From positions 248,001-312,000 of the forward strand of contig CAVPOB010000016.1 in assembly GCA_963706835.1 (NCBI GenBank): 64,000 bases of DNA, read 5' to 3'. The position numbers and the translations under genes are program-made. Shown one piece after another: positions 17,977-26,850 of this stretch (position 1 is the first letter of the stretch; each line of letters begins with the position of its first letter). This DNA is from CAVXYG01 sp963706835 (lineage in GTDB: Bacteria; Actinomycetota; Actinomycetes; S36-B12; GCA-2699445). The notes under the pieces were generated by a model, which searched no databases, was not told where the DNA came from, and saw only the letters and a list, made by a program, of their open reading frames with translations.

Positions 17977-20697
17977 GTGGACAGGGACACCGGGAGCGCG
18001 GCGGCGGTCCCCATGCCGCCAGAGCCGGTGAGCGAGTATCCGGAGCACTGGGAGGCCGACGTCGTGCTGCGTGACGGCGGCACCTGCCACCTGCGGCCCA
18101 TCGGCCCGGCGGACGGTCAGCGGCTGCGCGACTTCCACAGCAGGCTCTCGGCCCAGACCATCTACTTCCGCTTCTTCGCGCCCTACCCCGAGCTGAGCGA
18201 TCGGGATGTCCAGCGCTTCACCCATGTCGACCACGACGACCGGGTGGCCCTCGTTGCGACCGTCGGCGGCGAGCTCGTCGGCATCGGCCGCTACGACCGG
18301 GTCAGCGAGGCCGAGGCCGAGGTCGCCTTCACCGTCCGCGACGACCATCAGGGCCGCGGGTTGGGATCGGTGCTGCTGGAGCACCTGGCTGCGGCGGCCC
18401 GCGAGCGGGGCATCGACCGCTTCGTCGCCGAGGTGCTGCCGGCGAACAACAAGATGCTCGGCACGTTCCAGCGGGCCGGCTACACCGTCGCGCAAGAGAT
18501 GGCCGAAGGCGTCGTGCGCCTGGCCTTCGACATCGAACCCAGCCGAGCGGCCCGGGACGTCGCCCGCGGTCGGGAGCAGCGGGCCGAGGCGAAGTCTGTG
18601 GAGCGGCTGTTCCGGCCCAGCTCGGTCGCCGTCATCGGGGCATCCCGCCGCAAGGATTCCCTGGGCAACCAGTTGCTGCGCTCGCTGACCGCAGGCGGGT
18701 TCACCGGGCGTCTGATCGCCATCCACCCCACGGCCGACGAGGTCGCCGGGGCGCCCGCCTACCCGACGTTGCGCGAGGCACCCGGCCCGGTCGATCTGGC
18801 CGTGGTCGCGGTGCCCGCGGACGCCGTTGACCGCGTGATCGCGGATGCGGCAGCAGCGGGTGTCCACGGACTGCTGGTCATCAGCGCCGGGTTCGCCGAG
18901 GCCGGTCCCGAGGGCGCAGCGCGGCAGCGCGAACTGGTGCACCTCGTCCGAGGGGCGGGGATGCGCCTCGTAGGCCCCAATGCCCTGGGCATCGCCAACA
19001 CCGACGCACGCGTACGGTTGCACGCACTGTTGGCGAAGGAGCATGCGCTGCGGGGCCGGGTCGGCATCTTCTGTCAGTCGGCCGCCATCGGGACAGTGCT
19101 GCTGGAGCGATTCCGGCAGCGTGGGCTGGGACTGTCGTCCTTCATCTCGGTGGGGAACCGGGCCGACATCTCCAGCCCCGACGCGCTGCACTACTGGGCC
19201 GATGACGAGGCGACCACGGTGATCGCCCTGCACCTGGACGGCATCGCCAACCCGAGCAAGGCCATCCGGGTGGCCCGGGACGTGGCCCGCCACAAGCCCA
19301 TCGTCGCGCTGCGCGCCGGGCGGGTCAGCCAGGCCTTCCCGTTGGGCCCCCGGGTGCGTCGCACGACGCTGCCGGCGCACGGTGTGCAGCAACTGTTCGC
19401 ACAGGCGGGGTTCATCGATGTCGATTCCATGGAGCGGCTCCTCGATGTCTGCGGCCTGCTGGCCTGCCAGCCGCAGCCGCGCGGCAACCGCATCGCCGTC
19501 ATCGGCGACTCGGTGGAACTGGCTGCTGTGGCCACCGACTCCGCGGCGATGTTCGGGCTGCAGGCAGTCGGCGAGGGGCGAATCCTCACCGACGCGGTCG
19601 GGCAGCTGCCGGCGGCGCTGCAGGAGGCGGTCGGCAATGACGGCGTCGATGCGGTGCTCGTGATCAACTCCCCGCCGGGCATCGAGGCGCCGCCGGACCT
19701 GTCGGACGTCCTGCTGGCGGCCAGCGCGCGCGCAACGGTGCCGGTCCTGGCCGTGCTCTCCTTCGGGGAGGACCGCAAACTGCTGGTCGCTGCGGGGCCG
19801 GACGGGGCTGCCGGCCACGGCTCCGTGCCGGTGTTCGGCACCGTGGAGGACGCACTGCACGCCCTCGGCCTGGTCGCCGGTCACGGTTCCTGGCTGGCGA
19901 GCCCGCGCGGCGAAGTGCCGTCGCTGCCCGACGTCGATACCGAATCGGCGCGCACGATCATCGACAAGGCCCTCGCGCGGCAGCGCAGCCAGGCCCCCGA
20001 TGAGCGCCGTACCGTGCGGCTGTCCAATCCCGCCGTCGCCTCCCTGCTGCAGCGCTACGGGATCACCCTCTGGCCGGCCCTGCCGGTGGCCAGCGAGGAT
20101 GAGGCGGTGGCCTTCGCCGACAGGGTCGGATGGCCGGTGGCGCTGAAGACCGTGGACCCGCGACTGTCCCGGAGGATGGAGTCCGGCGGCGTCCGCCTGA
20201 ATCTGGAGTCCGAGGACGGCCTGCGCGCGGCCTACCTGTCCATGGCGGCGCAACTGGACGCCACCTCCATGGCGCAATTGGTCGTGCAGCGAATGGCGCC
20301 GGCCGGTGTGCCGTGCGCGCTGTCATCGGTGGAGGACCCGTTGTTCGGTCCGGTGGTCTCCTTCAGCATCGGCGGTGTGGTGCCCGACCTCCTCGATGAC
20401 AAAGCCTTCCGTGTACCGCCCATCTCCGACCGCGATGCCGCGGCGCTGGTGCGGTCGCCCCGGGCCTCCTCGCTGCTGTTCGGCTTCGGCGGCAACCCGC
20501 CGGTCGATGTGGCGCAACTGGAGGAACTGCTGATCCGCCTGGGCCGGATGGCCGAGGACCTGCCGTCGCTGGTGCGGGTCAACCTCGATCCCGTGGTGGC
20601 CTCCCCGCGCAGCGTCAGCGTGCTCGCTGCCAGCGTGTGGGTGCGGGTCCCCGATCTGCGCATCGATACCGAGGCGCGACGGCTGGCCGATGTCTAG
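17977..20697 (+). CDS. GNAT acetyltransferase fused to acyl-CoA ligase (ADP-forming type)
   Basis: This 906-residue fusion has an N-terminal GNAT domain (about 30-190; the acetyl-CoA loop is DDHQGRGLGSVLL), a CoA-binding Rossmann domain from about 206 (RPSSVAVIGASRRKDSLGNQ), a succinyl-CoA-ligase-like middle part and a C-terminal ATP-grasp domain from about 680 (VGWPVALKTVDPRLSRR). This architecture is related to protein lysine acetyltransferases (Pat/Acs-like), which acetylate metabolic enzymes such as acyl-CoA synthetases. Whether the ligase half is active cannot be told. Start GTG at 17977 lies exactly six bases after TAGCGT (17965-17970), so it is probably leaderless. Confidence 0.88.
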   Translation: MDRDTGSAAAVPMPPEPVSEYPEHWEADVVLRDGGTCHLRPIGPADGQRLRDFHSRLSAQTIYFRFFAPYPELSDRDVQRFTHVDHDDRVALVATVGGELVGIGRYDRVSEAEAEVAFTVRDDHQGRGLGSVLLEHLAAAARERGIDRFVAEVLPANNKMLGTFQRAGYTVAQEMAEGVVRLAFDIEPSRAARDVARGREQRAEAKSVERLFRPSSVAVIGASRRKDSLGNQLLRSLTAGGFTGRLIAIHPTADEVAGAPAYPTLREAPGPVDLAVVAVPADAVDRVIADAAAAGVHGLLVISAGFAEAGPEGAARQRELVHLVRGAGMRLVGPNALGIANTDARVRLHALLAKEHALRGRVGIFCQSAAIGTVLLERFRQRGLGLSSFISVGNRADISSPDALHYWADDEATTVIALHLDGIANPSKAIRVARDVARHKPIVALRAGRVSQAFPLGPRVRRTTLPAHGVQQLFAQAGFIDVDSMERLLDVCGLLACQPQPRGNRIAVIGDSVELAAVATDSAAMFGLQAVGEGRILTDAVGQLPAALQEAVGNDGVDAVLVINSPPGIEAPPDLSDVLLAASARATVPVLAVLSFGEDRKLLVAAGPDGAAGHGSVPVFGTVEDALHALGLVAGHGSWLASPRGEVPSLPDVDTESARTIIDKALARQRSQAPDERRTVRLSNPAVASLLQRYGITLWPALPVASEDEAVAFADRVGWPVALKTVDPRLSRRMESGGVRLNLESEDGLRAAYLSMAAQLDATSMAQLVVQRMAPAGVPCALSSVEDPLFGPVVSFSIGGVVPDLLDDKAFRVPPISDRDAAALVRSPRASSLLFGFGGNPPVDVAQLEELLIRLGRMAEDLPSLVRVNLDPVVASPRSVSVLAASVWVRVPDLRIDTEARRLADV

Positions 20698-20749
20698 GTT
20701 CGACCGCGCCCGCAGTGGTCTGCGGCGGCAGCAGTGGGAGACTACGTCT

Positions 20750-21334
20750 ATGACTGACGCGGCATTGCTGCAGCGGCTGCAGCGCGACATCGACCAGACC
20801 GGCTATTACCCGGATCTCGTGGGCGATGCCATGGCCACCGCACTGGGCGGCGAGCCGCTGCGGGCGTATCTGGTCCAGCACGAGGCGACGTTCGACAACG
20901 AGGAGCTGCGCCGGCACATGACGGTGCTCGCGCTCACGCCGACCCGACTGCTGGTCAGCCACACCGACGAGCACCCCGCCGACAGCACCTACAACCAGCC
21001 GTATGCCACGACCTCCACCGAGGCCGTCCGGCTGCAGCACGTGCAGTCGGTGGTCGTCACCCGCGTGGTCACCAACCCTGCCGAGCATCGACCGGGCGGT
21101 GCGGCGCGGGAGGCCATGCTCACGATCGGCTGGGGCGCGGTGAGTCGGATCGATCTGGAGCCGGCGACCTGCGGCGACCCCTCCTGCGACGCCGACCACG
21201 GCTATACCGGTGCCGCCTCCAACGACGACCTGTCGCTGCGGGTCAGCGAGGCGGCCGACGGCGCCGGCATCGTCGCCCAAGCCCTGCGGTTCGCCGAGGC
21301 GCTGTCGGAGGCGACCGGGCACGGGCTGCGATGA
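20750..21334 (+). CDS. DUF5998 family protein
   Basis: This 194-residue cytoplasmic protein of unknown function is conserved in actinobacteria and typically encoded directly before an alkaline-phosphatase-family gene, as here. Visible features are TGYYPDLVGDAMATALGGEP near the start, the internal FDNEELRRHMTVLALTPTRLLVSHTDEH and a Cys pair in CGDPSC. The ATG at 20750 is preferred because family members begin close to the sequence LLQRLQRDIDQTGYYP and GGGAG lies about 10 bases upstream; an in-frame ATG at 20690 would overlap the previous stop. Its stop overlaps the next start by 4 bases. Confidence 0.82.
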   Translation: MTDAALLQRLQRDIDQTGYYPDLVGDAMATALGGEPLRAYLVQHEATFDNEELRRHMTVLALTPTRLLVSHTDEHPADSTYNQPYATTSTEAVRLQHVQSVVVTRVVTNPAEHRPGGAAREAMLTIGWGAVSRIDLEPATCGDPSCDADHGYTGAASNDDLSLRVSEAADGAGIVAQALRFAEALSEATGHGLR

Positions 21335-22452
21335 GCCTGCCGTGGCGGGCGCCCGACTACGGCGGCCGATGCCTGGACCGGGTGCTGCCGGACGCCCTGG
21401 CGCTGCTCACCGGAGACCCGATGGTACTGCCGTACCCGGCGGCAGAACGCGTGGTCCTCGTGCTGGTGGACGGGTTGGGCCGGGACCTCCTTGCCGAGGC
21501 GGGCGACGCCGCTCCCTTCCTGGCGTCCATGTCCGCGATCGTGCCCGAGGGCATCGATGCGGTGTTCCCCTCCACGACGGCCGCGAGCATCACCTCGTTG
21601 GGCACGGGGCTTCCGCCCGGCGGTCATGGGATGGTCGGTGCATCGTTCTGGCTGCCCGAGCACGACAACGTCCTGTTCCCGCTGCGCTGGCGGGAACGCC
21701 CCGAGCCGCTGGCTGTGCAGCCCGAGCCGACCGTGCTGCAGCAGGCGGCTGCCACGGCAGTCGCGGTCACCGTGGTGAGCGAGCGATCCCTCGCCGGCAG
21801 TGGGCTCACGAGCGCAGCGCTGCGCGGCGGGCGGTACGTCGGGGCCGACTCGCCGGGGGAGATCGTGGTCGCACTGGCAGCCGCGGCCGCTGAACCGCCA
21901 CCTGCGCTGGTGTACGGCTACTTCCACGCCGTGGACAAGTCCGGTCACATCCACGGCGCCGGTTCGGAGCAGTGGCTGCTGGACCTGCGCTATACCGATC
22001 GCGCGATCGCTGATCTCGCGGATCGGTTGCCCCGGGGCACCCTGCTGCTGGTGACCGGCGACCACGGCATGGTCAACTGCCCCGACGCGGCGCGCATCAA
22101 CGTCGACGACCACGCACTGCATGCGCCGCTGCGCAGGATGGCGGGGGAGCCGCGGATGCGACACCTCTATGTGCGGCCGGGATTCTCCGCGGCAGATGCC
22201 GCCGCGGTCTGGCAGCGCCACCTCGGGGATGCCGCGGTCGTGCTCACCAGGCAGCAGGCGATCGACGCCGGGCTGTTCGGTCCGGTAGGGACCGGGATCG
22301 CCGAGCGCATCGGCGACGCGATCGCCCTGCCCACCGGCGACGGCGCACTGGTGAGCCAGCGCTACGACTCCATCGTGTCCAGCCTGCGCGGCCAGCACGG
22401 CGGCCTCACCGAGCGGGAACTGAAAGTTCCGCTGCTCGGCTGGGGCTGCTAG
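21331..22452 (+). CDS. Alkaline phosphatase superfamily nucleotide pyrophosphatase/phosphodiesterase
   Basis: This 373-residue protein has the NPP-type metal sites: VLVLVDGLGRDLL (D47), the nucleophile region FPSTTAASITSLGTG (T82 or T83), a second metal Asp/His in YFHAVDKSGHIHG and GDHGMVNC. There is no signal peptide, so it is probably cytoplasmic. The substrate is unknown; related enzymes cleave phosphodiesters or pyrophosphates. The start overlaps the DUF5998 stop (ATGA), so the two form an operon. It converges with sepH; the two stop codons share four bases (22449-22452), leaving no room for a terminator. Confidence 0.88.
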   Translation: MSLPWRAPDYGGRCLDRVLPDALALLTGDPMVLPYPAAERVVLVLVDGLGRDLLAEAGDAAPFLASMSAIVPEGIDAVFPSTTAASITSLGTGLPPGGHGMVGASFWLPEHDNVLFPLRWRERPEPLAVQPEPTVLQQAAATAVAVTVVSERSLAGSGLTSAALRGGRYVGADSPGEIVVALAAAAAEPPPALVYGYFHAVDKSGHIHGAGSEQWLLDLRYTDRAIADLADRLPRGTLLLVTGDHGMVNCPDAARINVDDHALHAPLRRMAGEPRMRHLYVRPGFSAADAAAVWQRHLGDAAVVLTRQQAIDAGLFGPVGTGIAERIGDAIALPTGDGALVSQRYDSIVSSLRGQHGGLTERELKVPLLGWGC

Positions 22453-23309
22453 TCGGTCGAGCGCTCGTCCGACTCGCCGGAGCCGCTGGACCCGCCGAAG
22501 AGAATCTCGTCCCAGCTGGGGACCGTCGCCCGCTTGCCACTACGGGCGCGGTCCGGGGCGGCGGCCTCCTCCTCGGCTGCGGATGCCGCGGACTCCTCAT
22601 CCGCCGGAGCGGCCGGGGCGCCCTGCTGCCGTCGCAGCGCCGGGTGCCGACTGCCCTCCGAATCCGAGCCGCGGTCCTTTGCGGACAGGCTCACGACCTG
22701 GGCCGTCGGTGCGGCCTCCCCGCTCGGATCGGCGGGTTCGTCCGTCGCCTCCTCGTGGAACTCGGTCAGCCAGGCGGCTTCCTCGTCCATCGGCTGCAGG
22801 GTCCGCGACTCCAGATCGAAGACCCAGGTCGCGACCTGGTCGCCGCGGCCGGCCGGATACGCCAGCAGCACCGTCCACCGGCCGTTCTCCCCACGCCAGG
22901 CATCCCAGCGGAAATCGGAGGTGTCAACGCCGCGCTCGGCCAACCGGTGCCCGACGACCTCTTCCAGCGGCAGTTCGCCAGCCTGGTAGCGGATCAGCGA
23001 AGCCCGCGCCCGTTGGGCGACGTAGCTGCGCTCCTGCATCACGGGGACGGCGAAGGCCTCCACGCGGCTCAGCGGCCAGCCGGAGGACTCGGCAACCTCC
23101 TCGGCCGTCGCGCCCGCCCGCAACCGGGCCTGCACATCACGCGGTCGACTGGCCTCGGTGGGAATGGTCATCTGGCCCGGCCGGGCGGAGCCCCGAGTGG
23201 CCGCCCGGAGCCGCTCATCGATCGGCAGCGCGAAGCGGCGACCGTCCGCCAGGGCGAGCAGCAGTCTGGATCCGTCCTCCGACAGGCCTACGAACGTCAG
23301 TTCCTGCAT
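22449..23309 (-). CDS. sepH: Cell-division regulator SepH (DUF3071)
   Basis: This 286-residue protein is SepH, an actinobacterial protein that binds FtsZ and promotes filament assembly at division septa. The conserved N-terminal domain starts MQELTFVGLSEDGSRLLLALADGRRFALPID; a helix-turn-helix-like stretch follows (VQARLRAGATAEEVAESSGWPLSRVEAFA) and then DFRWDAWRGENGRWTVLLAY. The last 100 residues are low-complexity and acidic, ending with VPSWDEILFG, a conserved short motif. The ATG at 23309 follows GGAGGGG; longer upstream frames are not conserved. It is divergent from the ferrochelatase gene. Confidence 0.92.
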   Translation of the reverse strand: MQELTFVGLSEDGSRLLLALADGRRFALPIDERLRAATRGSARPGQMTIPTEASRPRDVQARLRAGATAEEVAESSGWPLSRVEAFAVPVMQERSYVAQRARASLIRYQAGELPLEEVVGHRLAERGVDTSDFRWDAWRGENGRWTVLLAYPAGRGDQVATWVFDLESRTLQPMDEEAAWLTEFHEEATDEPADPSGEAAPTAQVVSLSAKDRGSDSEGSRHPALRRQQGAPAAPADEESAASAAEEEAAAPDRARSGKRATVPSWDEILFGGSSGSGESDERSTD

Positions 23310-23493
23310 CAACCCCTCCGAGCCCCTCGCGCGACACCGTTTCCTCCACGACGGTCCGTCGGCGGGCCCATCTTCGCACACCCATGGGCCTGCCTGGGGA
23401 CATCGCGGCCGCGATGCGGCGTTGAGCGGGAGTAGACCGGCCCGGGGCACCCCTCGCAGCGCGGCTGGGCGTCGGCGCGGGAGAGTATCGAGT

Positions 23494-24531
23494 ATGACCA
23501 ACGACGCTGTGCTGCTCATCGGATTCGGCGGCCCGGAGGGGCCTGATGAGGTCCTTCCCTTCTTGCGCCGCGTGACGGCGGGCAAGAACATCCCCGATGA
23601 GCGGCTCATCGAGGTCGGCCGGCACTACGAGCACTTCGGCGGCGTGTCCCCGATCAACCAGTTCCACCGCGACCTGATGGAACGGTGGCGGCCGGTGCTG
23701 CAGGAGCGCTGGCCCGGCCTGCCGCTGTACTGGGGCAATCGCAACACCGCCCCCTTCGTCGCCGACGCGCTGCGGGAGATGCAGCGCGACGGGGTCGGAT
23801 CGGCGACTGCAGTGGTGACCTCGGCGTTCAGCTCCTTCTCGGGGTGCCGCCAGTACCGGCAGGACATCGCGGCCGCGCGCGACGAAGTGCCGGCCGGCCC
23901 GCAGGTCGTCAAGGCGCATCCGTTCTTCGACCATCCGCTGATGGTCGATATGTGGGCCGACAGCGTCCGCGGCGGGCTGGCCGACCTCGGCCCATCGGCG
24001 AACATCCTGGTCCTGTTCTCCACCCATTCCATCCCGGAAGCCGCTGCCCGGGCGTCCGGCCCGGGCGGGACCGGGGCGTACGTCTCCCAGCACCGGGAAT
24101 TGGCGCAGCAGGTGATGGACCAGCTCGGGGAGCCGCTCGACTGGGACCTGTGCTACCAATCGCGGTCCGGTCCGCCGCAGCAGCCCTGGCTGGAACCGGA
24201 TGTCTCGGACCGGTTGGCCGAGGCCGCGGCCGCCGGGGTGACCGGTGTGGTGCTGGTCCCGCTGGGGTTCGTCTCCGATCACATCGAGGTGCTGTGGGAC
24301 CTCGACACGGTGGCCGTCACCGACGCCGGCGAGCTCGGCCTGCCCATCGTCCGTACCCCCACGGTGGGAACCGACGAGCGGTTCCTGACCGTGCTGACCG
24401 ATCTGGTCGCCGAGTACCGAGGCGAGGAGCCCTTCCCCTCGTTCCGCTCCGCGGGTCCGTTGCCGGCGTGCCCGACGGACTGCTGCTTGCCGGTACGATC
24501 GGCGCGGCCTTCGGGCACGATGGCGACGTGA
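23494..24531 (+). CDS. hemH: Ferrochelatase, iron-sulfur type (coproporphyrin ferrochelatase)
   Basis: This 345-residue enzyme inserts ferrous iron into coproporphyrin III (or protoporphyrin IX); actinobacteria use the coproporphyrin route. It starts MTNDAVLLIGFGGPEGPDEV, has HFGGVSPINQ, VVTSAFSSFSGCRQY and the catalytic FSTHSIP and GFVSDHIEVLWDLD segments. C118 and the C-terminal cluster C326-x3-C330-C331 match the four cysteines that bind a [2Fe-2S] cluster in actinobacterial ferrochelatases. The ATG at 23494 lies after a GGGAGAG site; the frame is open much further upstream but without similarity. The stop overlaps the next gene, so the pair is co-translated. Confidence 0.94.
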   Translation: MTNDAVLLIGFGGPEGPDEVLPFLRRVTAGKNIPDERLIEVGRHYEHFGGVSPINQFHRDLMERWRPVLQERWPGLPLYWGNRNTAPFVADALREMQRDGVGSATAVVTSAFSSFSGCRQYRQDIAAARDEVPAGPQVVKAHPFFDHPLMVDMWADSVRGGLADLGPSANILVLFSTHSIPEAAARASGPGGTGAYVSQHRELAQQVMDQLGEPLDWDLCYQSRSGPPQQPWLEPDVSDRLAEAAAAGVTGVVLVPLGFVSDHIEVLWDLDTVAVTDAGELGLPIVRTPTVGTDERFLTVLTDLVAEYRGEEPFPSFRSAGPLPACPTDCCLPVRSARPSGTMAT

Positions 24532-25337
24532 CCGGATCCATCGACGACCTGCTGGCGCTGGCGATCACCGCAGCGGACGCCGGGGGAGCGCTGCTGCAGG
24601 ACGGTCAGCCGCGGGCCCGGCAGGTGGATGCCAAGTCCTCGCCGACCGACGTCGTCACGCAGATGGACCGCGACAGCGAGCAGAGGATCGTGGACCTTCT
24701 GCTCCGGCATCGGCCTGACGACGCCGTCCTGGGCGAGGAGGCGGGGGAGCGCGGCGGCACCTCCGGCCTGCGCTGGGTGATCGACCCGTTGGATGGCACC
24801 GTCAACTACCTCTACGGCTTGCCGCTGTGGTGCGTCTCGGTGGCTGTCGAAGGACCCTCGGGAGCGCTGGCCGGTGCGGTGTCGGTCCCAGCGCTCGGCA
24901 TCACCTACGCGGCCGGGCGGGGCCAGGGCGCATGGTCCATGGGCCGACGAGGCCGCCGACCGCTGGCGGTGCGGGACTGCAGCGGGCTGTCGGGCGCGCT
25001 GGTGGCCACCGGTTTCGGCTACCGGCCGGAGCGCCGCACCGACCAGGGCAGATCCCTGGCCCAGGTGCTGGGTCTGGTGCGGGATGTGCGCCGCTGCGGA
25101 GCCGCGGCCCTGGACCTGTGCTGGCTGGCGGCCGGCCACTACGACGGGTACTTCGAGCGGGGCCTGCAGCCGTGGGATGCTGCTGCCGGTGTCCTTATCG
25201 CCCGAGAGGCCGGGGCGATCGTGACCGGGGCAACCGGTCCGGACCCGGACGGCGAGTTCCTGGTCGGCGCGGTGCCCGCCATCCATGCGGATCTGCGGCA
25301 GGCGCTGACCGCGGCCGGGGCGCACCAGGGGCGCTGA
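24528..25337 (+). CDS. Inositol monophosphatase family protein
   Basis: This 269-residue phosphatase of the IMPase/FBPase superfamily has all metal-site motifs: GEEAGE (residues 66-71), WVIDPLDGTVNY (about 83-94) and WDAAAG near residue 219. It could hydrolyse inositol phosphates, or another sugar phosphate such as histidinol phosphate; the sequence does not decide. GTG at 24528 overlaps the ferrochelatase stop (GTGA). The C-terminus runs into a tandem duplication of 28-29 bases; the first copy encodes the last residues and the stop. Confidence 0.9.
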   Translation: MTGSIDDLLALAITAADAGGALLQDGQPRARQVDAKSSPTDVVTQMDRDSEQRIVDLLLRHRPDDAVLGEEAGERGGTSGLRWVIDPLDGTVNYLYGLPLWCVSVAVEGPSGALAGAVSVPALGITYAAGRGQGAWSMGRRGRRPLAVRDCSGLSGALVATGFGYRPERRTDQGRSLAQVLGLVRDVRRCGAAALDLCWLAAGHYDGYFERGLQPWDAAAGVLIAREAGAIVTGATGPDPDGEFLVGAVPAIHADLRQALTAAGAHQGR

Positions 25338-25370
25338 CCGCGGCCGGGCGCACCAGGGGCGCTGACCGGC
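25302..25370. repeat. Tandem duplication across a stop codon
   Basis: The segment GCGCTGACCGCGGCCGGG...CGCACCAGGG occurs at 25302-25330 and again at 25331-25358, followed by a partial third copy. The two copies differ by one G. The first encodes the last codons of the phosphatase; the second begins with its stop. It probably arose by slippage and lengthens the gap before the converging gene. Confidence 0.6.
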
Positions 25371-25371
25371 G

Positions 25372-25890
25372 TCAGTCCAGTCGGCGCAACTCGGCCTGAT
25401 ACCAGTGCGCGTTGTAGACGTACACCTGTGCGGCCCGCAGGTTGCTGCCCGAAGGCACCGCGTCGGGGCGGATCTTCGCTGGCACACCCAGCGCCATGGC
25501 CCGCTCGGGCACCTCGGTGTCGTTGGTGACCAGGGCCTGCGCCCCCACCAGCGCCCCGGTGCGCACCACGACCCGGTGCAGCACGACGCTGCCGGATCCG
25601 ATGAGGCACTCGTCCTCCACCGTGCACCCCTCCAGATGGGCCCGATGGCCGATCGTGCAGTTGTCGCCGATGACGGTGTCGTGCGCGCTGGTGCAGTGCA
25701 CGATTGCGCCGTCCTGCACCGATGTGCGCGCCCCGACTCGGATCGCGCCGTGATCCCCGCGCAGGACGGCTCCCGGCCAGACCGTCGATTCCGGTCCCAC
25801 GGTGACGTCGCCGATGATGACGGCGTCCGGATGGACGAAAGCAGCGGGGTCGATGCGGGGCTCCCGATCCCCGATGGCGTACAGCGGCAT
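25372..25890 (-). CDS. Gamma-carbonic-anhydrase-like hexapeptide protein
   Basis: This 172-residue left-handed beta-helix protein has many hexapeptide repeats (VIIGDVTVGPESTVWPGAVLRGD and VIGDNCTIGHRAHLEGCTVEDE). It belongs to the gamma-CA/PaaY-like group. Two of the usual three metal histidines are visible (H65 in IVHC, H82 in IGHR). The third, normally in the pattern GHRAxLHGC, is replaced by Glu; a His occurs two residues earlier (H85). Zinc binding may therefore be altered, and activity as a carbonic anhydrase is unproven. The ATG at 25890 follows an AGGAGC site. It converges with the phosphatase and diverges from the DUF4193 gene. Confidence 0.85.
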   Translation of the reverse strand: MPLYAIGDREPRIDPAAFVHPDAVIIGDVTVGPESTVWPGAVLRGDHGAIRVGARTSVQDGAIVHCTSAHDTVIGDNCTIGHRAHLEGCTVEDECLIGSGSVVLHRVVVRTGALVGAQALVTNDTEVPERAMALGVPAKIRPDAVPSGSNLRAAQVYVYNAHWYQAELRRLD

Positions 25891-25959
25891 CGCTCCTCCT
25901 TCGCAGGCGGCCGGACTGCCGCATGCTATCGGCCGACCGGCGCTGCGGCCGCCGGGCCG

Positions 25960-25987
25960 TTTCGCTGTCAGCAAAGTCACAGCGAAA
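25960..25987. promoter_or_regulatory. Perfect 9-bp dyad in a divergent promoter region
   Basis: TTTCGCTGT (25960-25968) and ACAGCGAAA (25979-25987) form a perfect inverted repeat with a 10-base centre. It lies between the carbonic-anhydrase-like gene and the DUF4193 gene, upstream of the predicted DUF4193 promoter. The AT-rich arms stand out from the GC-rich surroundings. It could be an operator for a dimeric repressor; the regulator is unknown. Confidence 0.45.
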
Positions 25988-26012
25988 CCGGCATATCTGC
26001 GGCTCGTTTGCG

Positions 26013-26042
26013 TTGGTACGGGCGAGGCAACTACGGCACAAT
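26013..26042 (+). promoter_or_regulatory. Promoter for the DUF4193 gene
   Basis: TTGGTA (26013-26018), an 18-base spacer and CACAAT (26037-26042). The untranslated leader would be about 67 bases and contains a strong ribosome-binding site (GGTGGAGAAGG) before the ATG at 26116. Confidence 0.4.
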
Positions 26043-26115
26043 CAGTCTCCGCGCCATGCTCACGGTTGCGAATGCGGCCGAGCACTGGCCGTCAGGATGA
26101 GGTGGAGAAGGGCGA

Positions 26116-26418
26116 ATGGCTACCGACTACGACGCACCGCGGAACAAGGACGAGGACCTTGCGACTGACAGCATCGAGGAGCTGAAGGCTCGGCGCGCCT
26201 CCACGCCGCAGACCGCGGCTGTCGACATCGACGAATCAGACCTCGCCGAGAGCCTGGAACTGCCGGGCGCAGACCTGTCCAAGGAGAGCTTGAGCGTACG
26301 CGTGCTGCCCAAGCAGCAGGACGAGTTCACGTGCTCGATCTGCTTCCTGGTCCATCACCGCAGCCAGTACGTGTCCGGCGGACCCGGACACGAGGTCTGC
26401 CGGGACTGCGCGGACTAG
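26116..26418 (+). CDS. DUF4193 zinc-ribbon-like protein
   Basis: This 100-residue acidic protein is the DUF4193 family member conserved across actinobacteria. The N-terminal MATDYDAPRNKDEDL and the middle DIDESDLAESLELPGADLS are typical. A C-terminal zinc-ribbon has CxxC at 73-76 (CSIC) and 95-98 (CRDC). The function is unknown; the strong ribosome-binding site and small size suggest high expression. It stands alone with its own promoter, and a dyad-type operator candidate lies upstream. Confidence 0.93.
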   Translation: MATDYDAPRNKDEDLATDSIEELKARRASTPQTAAVDIDESDLAESLELPGADLSKESLSVRVLPKQQDEFTCSICFLVHHRSQYVSGGPGHEVCRDCAD

Positions 26419-26557
26419 CCTTCACCCAGGCCCCTGCGGCGCGGATCTTTCGGCGACGGCCGATGACTGCGCGGACGAGCGTTCGTCCCGACGGTCGGGC
26501 CAGACCTCGCTGGGTGGCCGGGTGCCGCATCTGAGCGGAGCCCGGCCGCCCCTAGGC

Positions 26558-26572
26558 CCAGCCTCAGGCTGG
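26558..26572. terminator. Possible hairpin between converging genes
   Basis: CCAGCC-TCA-GGCTGG forms a 6-bp stem with a 3-base loop in the gap between the converging DUF4193 and DUF4235 genes, overlapping the end of the latter. There is no T-run, as is common in high-GC genomes. Confidence 0.3.
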
Positions 26573-26827
26573 TGCTGCGGACTCTGAGGGCCGGATGGCC
26601 TTCGCGACTCCGCGCTGCACCGCGACGTTGATCAGCGCCGTTACCGTTGCGGTTGCCACCGTGAAGAGCACGATGCGCATGACCGGCACATCGAGGTCGT
26701 CAGGCTTGGGCGGTGGCGCTCCGGTTGCCTTGGCGTAGCCGGCCCGCAGTGCCTTACCGGCGATGTACACCGTCGCCGCGGCGACCACGGGTGCACCCAT
26801 GCGCAGCATGTCGTTCCTGTCCAACAT
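26564..26827 (-). CDS. DUF4235 small membrane protein
   Basis: This 87-residue protein fits the DUF4235 family. It has two hydrophobic segments (APVVAAATVYIAGKAL, residues 12-27, and RIVLFTVATATVTALINVAV, 51-70) separated by a Pro-rich cytoplasmic or external loop ending in KPDDLDVP, and ends with a short basic helix. The function is unknown; many actinobacteria have it as a single small membrane protein. The ATG at 26827 follows GGAGGA. The upstream DUF3093 gene reads into it in one open frame only because of a frameshift, not as a true fusion. Confidence 0.88.
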   Translation of the reverse strand: MLDRNDMLRMGAPVVAAATVYIAGKALRAGYAKATGAPPPKPDDLDVPVMRIVLFTVATATVTALINVAVQRGVAKAIRPSESAAPA

Positions 26828-26850
26828 TCCTCCTTCGCTCTGGCGCCAAT

